Assembly (NCBI RefSeq): GCF_036588685.1
Contig: NC_086382.1
Location: forward strand, 69,971,999 to 70,035,998
Source: Mytilus trossulus
Lineage: Eukaryota; Mollusca; Bivalvia; Mytilida; Mytilidae
Direction of reading: 5' to 3'
Length of the DNA stretch: 64,000 nt
Shown here in pieces: positions 11,946-22,974 of the stretch. Position 1 is the stretch's first letter, and every line of letters begins with the position of its first letter. Made by a program: the position numbers and the translations under genes. Below the pieces are notes generated by a model. That model did not search any database, was not told the origin of the DNA, and saw nothing but the letters and a program-made list of their open reading frames with translations.

Positions 11946-12184
11946 TGTATACGGGTCAGTTGACAGGTATGCCTATGCCTATACAACACTGCAGTAGACA
12001 GTGTGATGTGTCCCGCCCAGTCTAGACTGGTTCCGATCCAATATTAAGTATGTTAGTTGTTACACATATACCAATATATAATATTTTTTTTCTGGGACAC
12101 CTTCCGAAATAAAAATAGCCTTGCCAGACGTCATTATTATTTGGACTAATATATCTCGTGAGAGGGTATGCTAATGGCTAATAC

Positions 12185-12385
12185 TTGGAACGTAGTCCCG
12201 GGGACCAGGATACGCCCAGTCCATCGACATCACTACACCTTGACACTAGACAGATATCAAAAGCAAAGGACCCAAATTTTGTAAACTTAAAGCGAAGCTA
12301 CGTAAAACATGCTAAAAGAACCAAGCAACCCGATTTGCTCATAGCTGCAAAACATATAAACGCCAACCTTTCACAAATCTTTTAG
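12185..12385 (+). other. Isolated coding-like open segment, unassigned
   Basis: A 66-codon open segment with CG-containing codons and a balanced composition (Ser/Pro/Thr-rich start, Lys/Arg-rich middle). It opens with TTG rather than ATG, has no matching splice partner that I can find, and resembles no family I know. It could be an exon of an unrecognised gene or a relic. Confidence 0.2.
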
Positions 12386-12560
12386 GTGGGACTTGTTTCA
12401 AGCAAACGGCTTACGCCGTTAGCCGTCGGCAAACCGGCATGACACTTGTTTGTAAAAATATTTTGCACTGCGCATGCCCGGCTTACGCCGCTCGAGCCGG
12501 TTTGATTTGACCGGCTAAGCGGCGAAAAACATGGCCGACTATTGTTAGAACCAAATTTGT
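12386..12560. repeat. CG-rich inverted and direct repeat cluster
   Basis: GGCTTACGCCG occurs twice, with flanking CCGGTTTG/CAAACCGG and GCCGGTCAAAT-type words in inverted order. TGCGCATGCCCGG, close to an NRF1-type site, lies in it. Related words recur at 13170-13290. Confidence 0.5.
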
Positions 12561-12849
12561 GCATTTAAAACTATTATAAATCATCGCGAAGTAGCCAAAA
12601 TGCGCTAAAACGGCATAAAACCTAACTAAACAAACTAACATGTGTATTTTTATACTGTACTAGAATTGCCGAGGTTTCAGGGAAGATAAATATTTGTTCA
12701 TAATTGAGATTACTTTAATAAAATATTTCGTTTTTCGTAACTCTTTATAAATAAATTATTTATTGTTATTATTATTATCATATTTATCCTGTTGTTAATT
12801 GTTAATAATTTATCAACGTATATCAATGCTTTCTAGCTCTTGAGAACGT

Positions 12850-13075
12850 TTTTGTTAAAAGAAGGACGAAAGATACCAAAGGGACAGTCAAACCCTTTAA
12901 TCTAAAACAAACTGACAACGCCATGGTTAAAATGAAACAGACAAACAGAAAACAATAGTACACATGACACAACATAGAAAACTAAAGAAAAAACAACACG
13001 AACCCCACCAAAATCTAGGGTTAAGTTGCGAACGTTTAATAAAAATATCACAATTCAGTCTGTGAGAGATATAGT
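12850..13075 (-). repeat. Interspersed repeat family 8, minus orientation
   Basis: The reverse complement carries the words GTTTGACTGTCCCTTTGGTA and TCTTTCGTCC, also seen in plus orientation at 43850-44040. It looks like the 3' end of a retroelement. Confidence 0.6.
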
Positions 13076-13189
13076 TGCAATTTTCCTTCTTCATCGTCCT
13101 CAAACAGCTGGAATAGGCCATTACCTATTATAGCTGGTAGTTATTGTCCTTAAGCAGCCATGTTAGATTTGCCGGTATATAAGCCGTTC

Positions 13190-13262
13190 CACTTGTTTCT
13201 CGCACAAATAGGCGTACGCCGTTCACATGACCGGCGCATGACCGGCTTACAAGAAACAAGTG
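13190..13262. mobile_element. Small palindromic CG-rich element
   Basis: CACTTGTTTCT (13190-13200) and AGAAACAAGTG (13252-13262) are perfect inverted ends around CG-rich sequence with further GACCGGC inverted words. Confidence 0.55.
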
Positions 13263-13492
13263 CACCCTAGAGAACCGGCGCAGCGGAAGTAGCCTGGAAA
13301 TGAAGGACAACTCGGCCCGAAAACAACTAGGACCGTATTAACTCGGACTGTATTTAATCATTCATGATCATTATGACATCTCAGACAATATGCTGAAAGC
13401 GGATTGAACTATATAAATGATTGTTCTATGCATTCTAAATAGGTGTATTTTACATGACTTTGGAAAGCCTTTAAGCATATGAATCATAAGAT

Positions 13493-13660
13493 AAGGCAGC
13501 AACCATTTGATTGTCTGCTGGGGGCGGGGGGTCCGTATGGATTTTTTTGGAACAAAAAAGTTTGTTTCCAGTTTTTGGAGAAAAACAATTTTTTTCTGAC
13601 CCTGTTTGTCAGGGGAAAAAATCCATAGCCCCCCCTCTAAAATCAAATGGTTGCTGCCTA
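13493..13660. mobile_element. 168-bp MITE with inverted ends
   Basis: AGGCAGCAACCATTTGAT at the left end is exactly complementary to ATCAAATGGTTGCTGCCT at the right end, with G-tract, T/A-rich, C-tract symmetry inside. Two minus-strand frames of 87-91 codons here arise from the MITE and are not genes. Confidence 0.8.
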
Positions 13661-13959
13661 CGATAAGAAAACTTTATTTTGATTCGGCACTTGTGTAAAT
13701 ATACCGTGAACACAAGCTCTAACTTGAAGGAGCTTTTGGCCGAAAATACAAACATAAGATTTATGTTTTTCATAGTTGATGATGTATCCTTAGTTTTCAT
13801 TCGCTTTGATGATGTAAATTGATCTTTTGTGAATGTGCTTTTTTTCAGAGAATGCAGATTGAAATTGGGCATAGACTAAGAGGATGTTTGCTTTATCCAC
13901 TTGTTCAGTGATCAGTTTTCCTTCTTTCATAAGTGATGTTACGCCAATCTTTTCTGGCT

Positions 13960-14120
13960 ACAGAATAGAATAGAATAGAATATTTTTATTTACCAAATTA
14001 GGGCCCCAGGAGGGCATAAAACATACAGACAAAATTATTATAAACAATAACATATGCAATACACAAACAAATTATACTTTCATTAAATGTATCAATTTAA
14101 GTCAATAAGTTGAATTTATA
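13960..14120. repeat. AGAAT microsatellite plus interspersed repeat
   Basis: Four GAATA units at 13967-13982 lead into TTTTTATTTACCAAATTAGG, GCCCCAGGAGGGCATA and an AACAATAACATATG tail, which looks like a retroelement 3' end with a short simple repeat. Confidence 0.5.
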
Positions 14121-14804
14121 TATGACTTTTAACTATTCAAATAATAATGAACAATTTTAAAAGTTCACAAATTAATGTACATATGTAATATTTGTTCATT
14201 TATGACATCCTCAATTTTATAAGGAAAAAATGGAACATGCAGGTTCTACTGCATATACATGTATTTATAATAAAAAGAAAATTATATATGTTATATGAAT
14301 AATGAACAATATATATATATATATATGTGTAGAATAAAATTACATTATCATCAATGTACAAAGTTACTACATAAAAATAAGCAAAAAAATTAGAATGAAG
14401 TAAAACATGCTGGACCAGAGCAACCAAACGCAAAAAAAAATTAATAAACTGCGCAAGAAAGAGGATGGGTCTTTTCACCACTGAACACCACCGCACACCA
14501 CGTGCATCGAACACCAAAAAAAAAAACAGCAACCACTAAGACAATCAGTAATTTTATACAAAAAATGATAAAATAATCAAATTACATATTATTTAACATT
14601 TTTTTTTTATTTCTATGTGCATCATTTTTCTGAAAAAGGCCATAATCAACATAATAAATGACCATCAATATACAGAAAACCTTCTCCGGATTCATCTCTT
14701 TCCAGATTACATTGTCTGTGAAAAATCACATCTATAACCTCGGACTTTTATTATAGGATTAAACACATTTTTTCTAGAGGTTATTGATGTGTAAACCGGG
14801 GCGA

Positions 14805-14965
14805 TTAACTCACATACTGAATAAAAGTCGCAATCATTTTGTTCTTTCCTCCCCTTGATTCGAACCGATGCTACTGAGATATTGTGACATCAAATCGCCT
14901 ACACTGGAGCCGTCCCGATAGACCACACGACCACCTGGGCTTCTCAATAATAAAGCCTCGGTGGC
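14805..14965 (-). mobile_element. tRNA-derived SINE, minus orientation
   Basis: Read on the minus strand it has a tRNA-like head: a GTGGTCTATCGGG A-box-like word, then about 60 bp later a GGTTCGAATCAAGG B box. A conserved body (GCGATTTGATGTCACAATAT) lies between and a shared tail follows. A truncated relative is at 17033-17160. Internal pol III promoter boxes in this order are the basis for the call. Confidence 0.65.
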
Positions 14966-15359
14966 CGTGTGTTACCTTTCCTCGTCAGTTTTAATCTAGC
15001 GACGTACTACAGTACATGATATATATTATACATGATATGTTATTGTTACAAATCAGCTAAATTATCTATAGTCAAGGATCCTACACATTAATGCCAGATA
15101 CAGTCACAGAAAATAATCATATTTAATATATATATCAGCTTTGATAAGTATTACTATAAATTTGCATTTCTTCGTATTATGAACATCATTATTATTTATT
15201 TTGTAAACAGTATTTCCATTCTGCGTTTGAACTATATTTGGCATCTCACTGCGGTATAAATATTACTCATAGCCTTTATTATTCGCACTTTATTTTGATG
15301 TTTATTTATAGTGTTTATTTTAACACTTTTGATTCAGATAAGGGAGAAAGTTGGTACTT

Positions 15360-15450
15360 GTTTAAACGTTGAAACCCGCTGCATTTGTTAGACCTGTCCT
15401 AAGTCAGGAATCTAATGTTCATGATCTATCGTGTTTTTCGTTTCTCGTGT
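15360..15450 (+). repeat. Interspersed repeat family 2, fragment
   Basis: TTTAAACGTTGAAACCCGCT, CCTGTCCTAAGTCAGGAATC and TTTCGTTTCTCG match the fuller copies at 30560-30905 and, inverted, 49308-49720. Confidence 0.6.
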
Positions 15451-15451
15451 T

Positions 15452-16000
15452 TACAAAACTTTGAATATTTCGAAAAACTAAGGATTTTCTTATCCCAGGC
15501 ATATATTACCTCAGCCGTATTTGACACAACTTTTTGGAATTTTGTATCCTCAATGCTCTTCAACTTTGACTTTGTTTGGTTTATAACTATTTTGATATGA
15601 GCGTCAATGGTGAGTCTGATGTAGACGAAACGCGTGTCTGGCGTACAAAATTATAATCCTGGTACCTTTGATAAATGTTTACACCACTGGCCATGGTCGA
15701 TGCCTCTGCTGGTGGACGTTTCGTCCCCGAGGGTATCACCAGCCCAGTAGTCAACACTTCGGTGTTGACATGAATATCAATTATGTGGTAATTTTTATAA
15801 ATTTCCTGTTTACAAAACTTTGAATATTTCGAAAAACTAAGGATTTTCTTATCCCAGGCATAGATTACCTGAGCCGTATTTGGCACAACTTTTTTGGAAT
15901 TTTGGATTCTCAATGCTCTTCAACTTTGACTTTGTTTGGTTTATAACTATTTTGATATGAGCGTCACTGATGAGTCTTATGTAGACGAAACGCGCTTCTC
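15452..16000 (+). repeat. Family 3 repeat in tandem, 359-bp period
   Basis: TACAAAACTTTGAATATTTC begins at 15452 and 15811. Each unit carries TTATCCCAGGCATA, AATGCTCTTCAACTTTG and the hallmark TAGACGAAACGCG. Other family 3 copies: 18355-18510, 35880-36110, 46925-47180, 54575-54690, 57785-58135, 63170-63400. Frames of 61-108 codons here derive from it. Confidence 0.75.
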
Positions 16001-16009
16001 ATGTGAGTC

Positions 16010-17030
16010 TCTAAAACTCAGAAAACTCAGTAACGTTTAAACAGTCTGCTGACCCCACATACGTTTAGAGTGAAACAAAACTCAAAAGATATACAACTAT
16101 CATGGTTCCTATATTTAAACAAGTTTGCTGCTCAGTTTTTGCCATTGACCTTTTTTTTTTTTAGAAATTCAAAGGGATAAAACCAGAAGATTTCGAAAAT
16201 CTGACAAAAAATCCGAAACATGACAAGCAAACAATCTTAAGACTAATTTGATATTTCTTTTGTCAAATCTGATTCGAGAATTAGATTTTTATACTTATAT
16301 GATGTACATTTACAATTGTTATTGAGATCAAGTTACAGTAATGGTATTAAGTGAAACACATTATGATAACGGGAAATGACCTCGATGAATATCTAGTTTG
16401 TCCTAAGGTTCAAGTTATATTTCATCACTTTGATAAATTATGTCAATTGGAATTAGTCATGGTAACCAATTGAGTGACTCTATTTAAAATCATATGGTAC
16501 TTCAAGTTAAAACAAACAATATTTTAGATCCTATAATAGTATAATGTCTAAGTTTAACTATAGATGTATATCATCTTTTCACATTTAATCCTTTTTGTTA
16601 TCCAAGACTTCAGAAATTAATTGCTTTTGAATAAATGTCTTCCCGTACCCTAAATCTCCGAAACCTTTCCGTATGCATGGTAAGGTATGACATTAACCAT
16701 GACACCTTTCGTTAGAATGCAACAAGTGAACAACGCACGAGTTAATGAAACTTTTGATAAAAAAAAACGATACATGAACACACACCCTGACTACTATACG
16801 AAGATCTTAGAGACATATTAGTTCATGAAGCTGCAAAGTTTTTGTGGATTTTATCGTTTATAATGAAAAATTAATTGTCTTATTCAATAATGATGAACAA
16901 TTGAAAGTGTTACCAGCACCGGCACTCATTACCAACCCTCATTACATATGATATGTACAATATCGTTTTTTTTTAAAGATATAATAAATTAAGATATTGA
17001 ATCTTGAATACGATATTATGTAATTACAAC
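16010..17030. other. No gene recognised
   Basis: AT-rich intergenic sequence without supported exons. Confidence 0.4.
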
Positions 17031-17032
17031 TC

Positions 17033-17160
17033 GTCTAAACATCAACCCAACAATGTTAGATCTGTAAATTTGCTTTCGCAAATATTTTGTTCTTCCCTCG
17101 CCGGGATTCGAAACCATGCTACTGAGATATCGTGTCACCAAATCGCCTGCTCTGTATATA
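17033..17160 (-). mobile_element. Truncated tRNA-derived SINE
   Basis: On the minus strand it carries GTGACACGATATCTCAGTAG, GGTTTCGAATCCCGGCGAGG and the tail AAATTTACAGATCTAACATT, matching the 14805-14965 element from the B box onward. The A-box end is missing. Confidence 0.6.
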
Positions 17161-17539
17161 TATATCTACATGAAGGTACTTGTATTCTTATACTCATTTT
17201 TTTCACAAATGAAATGACCTACACTTACTCATATATACAAATAGCTATTGTATACAATTGAATCAATTTCCGGATTTAAGGAAATAATAAAAAATCTAAT
17301 ATTATCATAATAAATGCGGACTTAATATGATTATTATATTTACACAAAGAATCTATAATGGTTCTTTACTTCCAAGACATATCATTACTGTTGAAAATAG
17401 TGTGGATCTGTGTCGCTACAACTAAAGGTAAATAAAATTTGTATTACATGTAGTATCAATCGTGTGTATTTAATTGTTTCAACAAAAACTATCTTTACAT
17501 TTGGACAACAATGAGGGTTTCTGATAAAAGGTAAAATCA

Positions 17540-17705
17540 CAAAAATACTGAACTTAGAGGAAAATCTAATTAAAAAGACCATAATCACATGGCAAAATCA
17601 AATAACAAAACATATCAATAACAATTGGACAAGAACTGTCTTATTCCTGTCTTGGTACAGGCATTTTAAAATGTGGAAAATTGTGGATTAAACCTGGTTT
17701 TGTAT
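17540..17705 (-). repeat. Penelope-like element 3' tail, inverted fragment
   Basis: The reverse complement shows AATGCCTGTACCAAG-type, TTTTGCCATGTGATTATGG and TTCAGTATTTTTGTGATTTT words, as in the 3' tail after the reverse transcriptase fragment at 45.1-46.0 kb. Confidence 0.6.
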
Positions 17706-17858
17706 AGGATAAATTAGCTTTAGCTTGATTACTTAATGAATGCAATCATTTTTGTTTTGTTTTGTGTTGCATTGCTGCCTAACATACACTCTATCTATGT
17801 TCAGCTTAAAATAGATGAACAATAACTCTCAATCTTAAAGCACTTGGTATATGCACGA

Positions 17859-18246
17859 ATGCAGTTAAATATGTTCCTTTTATTTCTAATTTCTTTGTAT
17901 GCATATATTGTCTTATTTTGTTTTACAGACACGAGCAAAATATTGACGATACATATTATATGTGGTGAAACTGCAGTGCTACCTTGTCAAAATATACCAG
18001 GTAACAACGTTATCCAATGGCTTCGTCTTAACCCTAGTAAAAATGTGACAGAAAGCACATACACAGACGGACAGACCGTAAATACTGAATTACATTTCCA
18101 TAGAAGAATTAGTATTTCTAATTCCCCCGAGGATAGATACGACTTGACTATTGTGAATGTGTCTAAGGAAGATGAAGGGACGTACAGATGTGCGTTTATA
18201 CAAAAAACCACAGTAAAGTCACAAGATGTTCGTTTGTTTGTTCAAG
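17859..18246 (+). CDS. Ig receptor exon 1: signal peptide and Ig V domain
   Basis: Starts at the ATG of MQLNMFLLFLISLYAYIVLF and ends at CAAG|GTGAGC in phase 1. Holds the whole Ig domain, as is usual for phase-1 Ig exons. Confidence 0.82.
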
Positions 18247-21200
18247 GTGAGCAAAATCAACATGATATATTTTTATTTTAATTCGCTTAATTGCACATCG
18301 TTTTTCCGTGGCTTAACAATATACGTTTTTTTTTTGTTTTTTTTTTTTTTTATATATATTCACTTTTTTGGAATTTTGGGTCCTCAATGCTCTTCAACTT
18401 TGTATTTATTTGGCTTTTTCAACTATTTTGATCTGAGCGTCACTGATGAGTCTTATGTAGACGAAACACGCGTCTGGCGTACAAAATTATAATCCTGGTA
18501 CTTTTGATAACTTTTCACAGATACAAATCTAGATATAAATCACGGTAGGGTTTATATATTTTTTTCGTTTGATACAGAATTTTTGTCGCGTGTAAAAACA
18601 AATCCGGTTTACAAACTAAAACCGAGGGAAACACTTTCACTATAAGAGAAAAACAACGAAACAATAGAACAAAAAACAAACAAGTAACAATGCATCATAA
18701 ATAGAAACGAAATATTAAATAACAACTATGATGATACTTCTGATTTTATACAGGACATTTTAAGAAAAAATGGTGGGTTGAACCTGAATTTATGACTAGC
18801 CAAACCTCCGGGTTTTATGACAATATGAAATATACCGCCAAAATGACAAAATTACATGAAGGGAATACAGTACAAATATATGTAAGATCATCCAAGACCG
18901 AGAAATAAATAAATAAATAATATAACCGTAGTAGAACATTTATACATGCTAGCCACAGAATAACAACGAATAACTAAAATTAATTTCGGACATTACACAA
19001 AAGCAGCTTATTAGAATTACAAAAGGAGAAACATACAGTAAAGGTACTCTTTTGAAGTGGATTAAGGTTGTGTGGTCATTGATATAAATCAAAATTAAGA
19101 AATTAAATGGATTATTATTACCAATGTTACCTCAATCTTTAAAAATAAAAATGTTGCCAAACACTTGTTCTATCTCCATGACAAATATGATGAACCCCAA
19201 ACAACATAATTTTTGTGTTTAAGTCACATTACATAAATTGCAAGATAAATGAATTAGGTATTGACAATTTACTTGAAAACTCAACATATAACCCCGTGGC
19301 ACATACTAAAGAGAAAATCCCGGTTTATCATAAGTCTCTTCTATGTTTCTTTGGAATTTCATCTGGATCTTCCAGGTGCTCCAAGAAACTTTTTTTCTAA
19401 ATTATTTACAGCATTCAAAGCTGGGTTTTAAAGTTTTTGTGAAATTACCTATTCTAGAGGTGGTGTGAATCAGATGTGGAGACTAAGAAATCCTAACGTT
19501 CTTTTAGAGTACATACAATTTTTGACTCATTTATCTTGCAACAGGATTAAAACATTTGACTTTTCTATACTTTAAGCAAGTATTCAAGACAAAATGTGTA
19601 TCTGAAACTGATATTAATAAGATGCTTAACTTCTTGATTAACAACATATTTTTCGCGTTTGGGAGAAACGTTTCTTAACAAACAATCGACATTCTCATGA
19701 GAGCCAACTGTACCACTCTTCTTGCGTGTGACGTATTAAATTATAAGCCTGGTATCTTTGATAACTATTAGCATGTCGAAATGTACTATTCCATTATTTA
19801 TTTGTGTATTTCTATGTCCTGAATGTTCTTGCATTAAATTTATTTGCAATGTAGCCCTGTCCTGAGTTAGATGGTAGATAGTATTGCAATTGTTCCAGTA
19901 CCGGAAAAGTAGTATACTATACAAGTTTGATTATCCCGAAGGGGAATCCGATTTAGCTTATCATGTTATGATTCGATCGATTGCAGTGCAGATGATTAAG
20001 AATAACTTCGAATTTTGTGAACTTATCTGATATAGATGAAAAATGTACTTCCGAATTGTTAGCATGTAAGTTTTCTCTATAACAACACACATACTCTGCT
20101 CCAAAGAAATCAACAAAATATTATTACGCAATAAAAGCAAATCTCACAAGATATTTGAGCCTCCTTTGCTCAAATACCACTTCAACTGTTTCAGTTTTGA
20201 TACAACCTTTCAAATGCTTGGCTTTCAGAATTCACGAATTAGATACGTTCAGACAAACTTGTCAGGTACATTCCTGGCTAAGTATTGTTTTCATTAATAA
20301 GTGTTGAAGTTTAGGTTAAACTTTGTTCCTTTTTTGTACAGAACAAGATGATATTCCACCAGTGAATTTACAGATATGTGGAAATTCGACCTGTTCATCA
20401 ATAGTGCCTGCAAAGGCCGAATTAGGTATACATATAAGTGTCAGTTATTTTTTATTAATTTGTTTTTTGCAATGTTTTTCATCTCAAAACCTGATAAATG
20501 CAGGCTTAATATAGCAATTTAGTTTTTCCAAGATGGTGTTGTAATAACAAAATTCTTTAATGGCCTATTTCAATCCAGTTGGTATTCAAACAGAGGTTAG
20601 TTCATTTCTGTAAATATTTGGCAATCCATCCCTTTTTGGACCCGTGGTATAAAATAATTAAACCAACGTGTTGTTGCCGATGAACTCATAAGTTTAAGGT
20701 CATAAACTTTATTAAGACAAGTTAAGACAATTTTATTCTTTAACACCACTGTATACACATTTGTACAAAGAATGAAATAGTAATACATAGTATACAAAAT
20801 AAATTGTGCACATGACAAGATGAAAATGGTACATCTACTATACCAGATCGTTTAGTTATTATAATAGAAAAACAAATAGACAAAGACTAATCAGGAAGAC
20901 CTGCTAGTGAATTCATTACCTTTATAAATTTACATAATATATTTTTTCAATTATTTCTGTGTGTTGTTTGTAATAATTTACAAAAAATAATTTCATTTAC
21001 TCTGTTACTTTAACAATTATTCAAAAACAGTTTTCTTGAGTCATTTATATAGCTAGGGATCTACAATTTATTAGCTCAGTGAAACAAAACAAAAGGATCT
21101 AACAGGTGTTAATGAAATTGAGACCTTGTGGAATTTGGAAGGCACTCGAAGGAATTTTTGCTTATCACAAATAGAAATTTATTTAATAATCATTAGAGAA

Positions 21201-22130
21201 ACAGATTTTTACATAGTGTGTAGTAGATTATAGGATTTATTCAATCTCGATAGTAAAGTTATCATTCTAAAAGTCCTCGCCAAGGCTCAGACTTAAAAAA
21301 AATTATAATTACCAATGTACGAGGTGTCCATTGCCGTCATTATAAAAAAAAATATTGATGTTTTACAGTTTACAAGTTTTAACTCATTGTGCTCGAATTT
21401 TGATTTCGATTTATTAAATTGAGGAGATGGCTATTTATTGAAAAAATAAAAATAGTTATTGAATATAAGTTTAGAATAGGAAAGAATTATTATCATATTC
21501 TATTTCAATTATAAAACGTATGTCATAAAAATATTCATAATAACTCCTTTGTCCACCAGTCAAATAATGTGTTTATTTCAAACTAATATGATAACTATTT
21601 CAGGTTTTACTATCAATACACTTTTTGTAATATCTGGCACAATTGGCGGTTGTCTGATTTTGGTTGCAGCATCTGTTGCACTGCACGTATTGTTTATGAG
21701 ATGTAAAGCTATCCCACGAGACAAAGGTACGACCATTGCAAGTGTAGATGCCTTCTGGAGTTCCCCGACATTGCCATCTGACACTTATGATTTTGATAAT
21801 GACTTAACACTACGAACCTGCCCGGAAAATGTACAAGAGGCGGAGAATGAACGTTTACGCAGCATCCAAAGACATTTGACCAACATAACTAATAAAGGGG
21901 CAACTAGTATAGACCAGACTGAAGATAGTCCTCAACAAAGTACTTCAGGTGACACTATAATGATAATCGCGGACAATCCTTATGAGGCAAACCCTGATCA
22001 AAGATTACAAATACATGATGACATTCCACATGTGTATGATGAATGTGGAAGAGTGGTGTTGTCTATAGCGACTAATACATACCAATCTTTGACAAGAAAC
22101 TGGAAAGATACTCCACATCTTTATCATTGA
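17859..22130 (+). CDS. Single V-type Ig domain type I membrane receptor-like protein
   Basis: Three exons (17859-18246, 20342-20425, 21604-22130) join in phase 1 to give 332 residues. Residues 1-23 form a signal peptide. Residues 28-129 form a V-type Ig domain: C43 in AVLPC, W54 in IQWLR, and the DEGTYRC signature with C111. Exon 2 adds a 28-residue stalk with two cysteines. Exon 3 encodes a membrane span at about 162-188 (LFVISGTIGGCLILVAAS) with basic MRCK after it, then a tail of about 140 residues. The tail has tyrosines at 219, 284 (NPYE), 302 (HVYDE), 317 (TYQSL) and 331. YQSL fits the core YxxL of ITAM/ITIM-type motifs but lacks the full ITIM consensus. The role is likely cell adhesion or immune recognition (inference). 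Exon 1 carries both signal peptide and Ig domain if the ATG is used; an AG at 17927-17928 could instead be an acceptor with the signal peptide elsewhere. Confidence 0.82.
18355..18510 (+). repeat. Family 3 repeat in intron 1 of the Ig gene
   Basis: Contains CAATGCTCTTCAACTTTG, GCGTCACTGATGAGTCTTA and TAGACGAAACACGCGTCTGG. Confidence 0.7.
18595..18985 (+). repeat. Interspersed repeat family 6
   Basis: Shares AACAAATCCGG(T/G)TTACAAA, ACTAAAACCGAGGGAAAC and AGAAAAAATGGTGGGTTGAA with 51640-51870 and, inverted, 60060-60245. Confidence 0.65.
19210..19735 (+). pseudogene. Degraded Penelope-like reverse transcriptase relic
   Basis: Translated piecewise with several frame changes, it follows the order of molluscan Penelope-like reverse transcriptases: ELGIDNLLENSTYNP near 19253, GSSRCSK near 19375, the SRGGVNQMW-type region near 19455, a KTFDFS relic near 19550, and a degraded form of the GIPMGTNCAPLLAD block near 19690. 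Stops and frameshifts rule out function. It lies in intron 1 of the Ig gene on the same strand. Confidence 0.6.
20342..20425 (+). CDS. Ig receptor exon 2: stalk
   Basis: TTTTTTGTACAG acceptor and TTAG|GTATAC donor. Two nt, 27 codons, one nt, so it is symmetric in phase 1 and could be skipped without frameshift. Contains ICGNSTC. Confidence 0.75.
20625..21310 (+). mobile_element. Interrupted relative of the 3.1-3.5 kb palindromic element
   Basis: 20625-20705 resembles 3100-3180, and 21105-21310 resembles 3230-3420, including ACAGGTGTTAATGAAATTGA, AAGGCACTCGAAGG and AATCTCGATAGT. About 400 bp of other sequence separates the parts, consistent with an insertion into this copy. Confidence 0.55.
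21604..22130 (+). CDS. Ig receptor exon 3: transmembrane span and cytoplasmic tail
   Basis: Acceptor ATTTCAG, then 2 nt and 174 codons to a TGA at 22128-22130. Membrane span followed by a long hydrophilic tail with five tyrosines. Confidence 0.85.
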
Positions 22131-22451
22131 AGTGCACTTGGAGTTAAATTTGTTTTGTACATTTGATATTTTGCCTATTATATTTGTAACAATCATCTTA
22201 ATGAATCATGAGTTATAACTAAGGTTATATTTTATCAGTATCGTGCTTTGTAAAAGTATCCCTTCCTATATTTATGTAAATAGATGTTCATTTCTTCATT
22301 ATAAATTAAATAGTCAAAGCAAAAAAAAAATGGCAATGATTAATTCCATTTTCTGTATAGATAAATGAAAACATCGTTATTATTATTTTATTTGTCTGAT
22401 TTTTTCAATGTATAAATTATGTATAATATGTATTACAAGTTGTAAGATTCT

Positions 22452-22457
22452 AATAAA
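22452..22457 (+). other. Putative polyadenylation signal of the Ig receptor gene
   Basis: AATAAA about 320 bp after the stop codon, in an AT-rich 3' region. Confidence 0.45.
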
Positions 22458-22500
22458 ATATTGAATCTAAATTTAAATCTGAATATGTCTTGTCAATTAG

Positions 22501-22714
22501 GAAGGACACAGTTACTGATCAGTTTCACGGTTTGGTGTACGATTTTGAGAATAAGAACAGGCGATTTATTAAAAAAACATCTGGAGTAAACACACTGATA
22601 CGTCATGAGCTTTTCAGTATAACGTACGATTATTCTAAACAAAATGGTATTTCAAATAACAAAATGACGCCTTCACCAAAATATTACACAGCACGAATGT
22701 CTACATTATCTTGA
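22501..22714 (+). CDS. Candidate terminal exon encoding a tyrosine-rich tail
   Basis: After TGTCAATTAG a 71-codon open segment runs to TGA. It is hydrophilic with VYDFEN, TYDYS and KYYTA, resembling a cytoplasmic tail. Entry phase (1 nt) does not match the phase-1 donors of the Ig gene, so it is not a simple alternative last exon of that gene unless another donor is used. Confidence 0.3.
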
Positions 22715-22835
22715 GAGATCAACTAGTATAACTTATTTTCAAATTATGTTTAAAACATTTTTTAAGTCCGCTATGTACAGCGTGGATTGAAATTTTGAGC
22801 ATTCAACTTCCTGTGTGTGGAGGAAACTCAACCTC

Positions 22836-22970
22836 TTTTAAAACACTTAACTCAGCATGTTTGATTGGTTACTCTGAAAGTGGTAAATTTGCACGAAAGT
22901 GTATCCGTGATGAAAAAGACATGGTAATAGAAAAACACTCCAAAAAAATCGAGTGTTAAGTTCTTAAAAC
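22836..22970. mobile_element. Small MITE-like element
   Basis: TTTTAAAACACTTAACTC at the left end matches the complement of GAGTGTTAAGTTCTTAAAA at the right end with a small indel. Confidence 0.45.
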
Positions 22971-22974
22971 ATTT

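Noticed and set aside
13371-13872. Two minus-strand frames of 87-91 codons
   Set aside because: They read through a MITE and its flanks; symmetry of the element explains them.
14200-14532. 110-codon minus-strand frame
   Set aside because: Low-complexity, crosses a TA microsatellite, no domain.
17921-17928. TTTTACAG acceptor inside Ig receptor exon 1
   Set aside because: The upstream sequence is open and encodes a good signal peptide in the same frame, so the unspliced start is preferred, though splicing here is not excluded.
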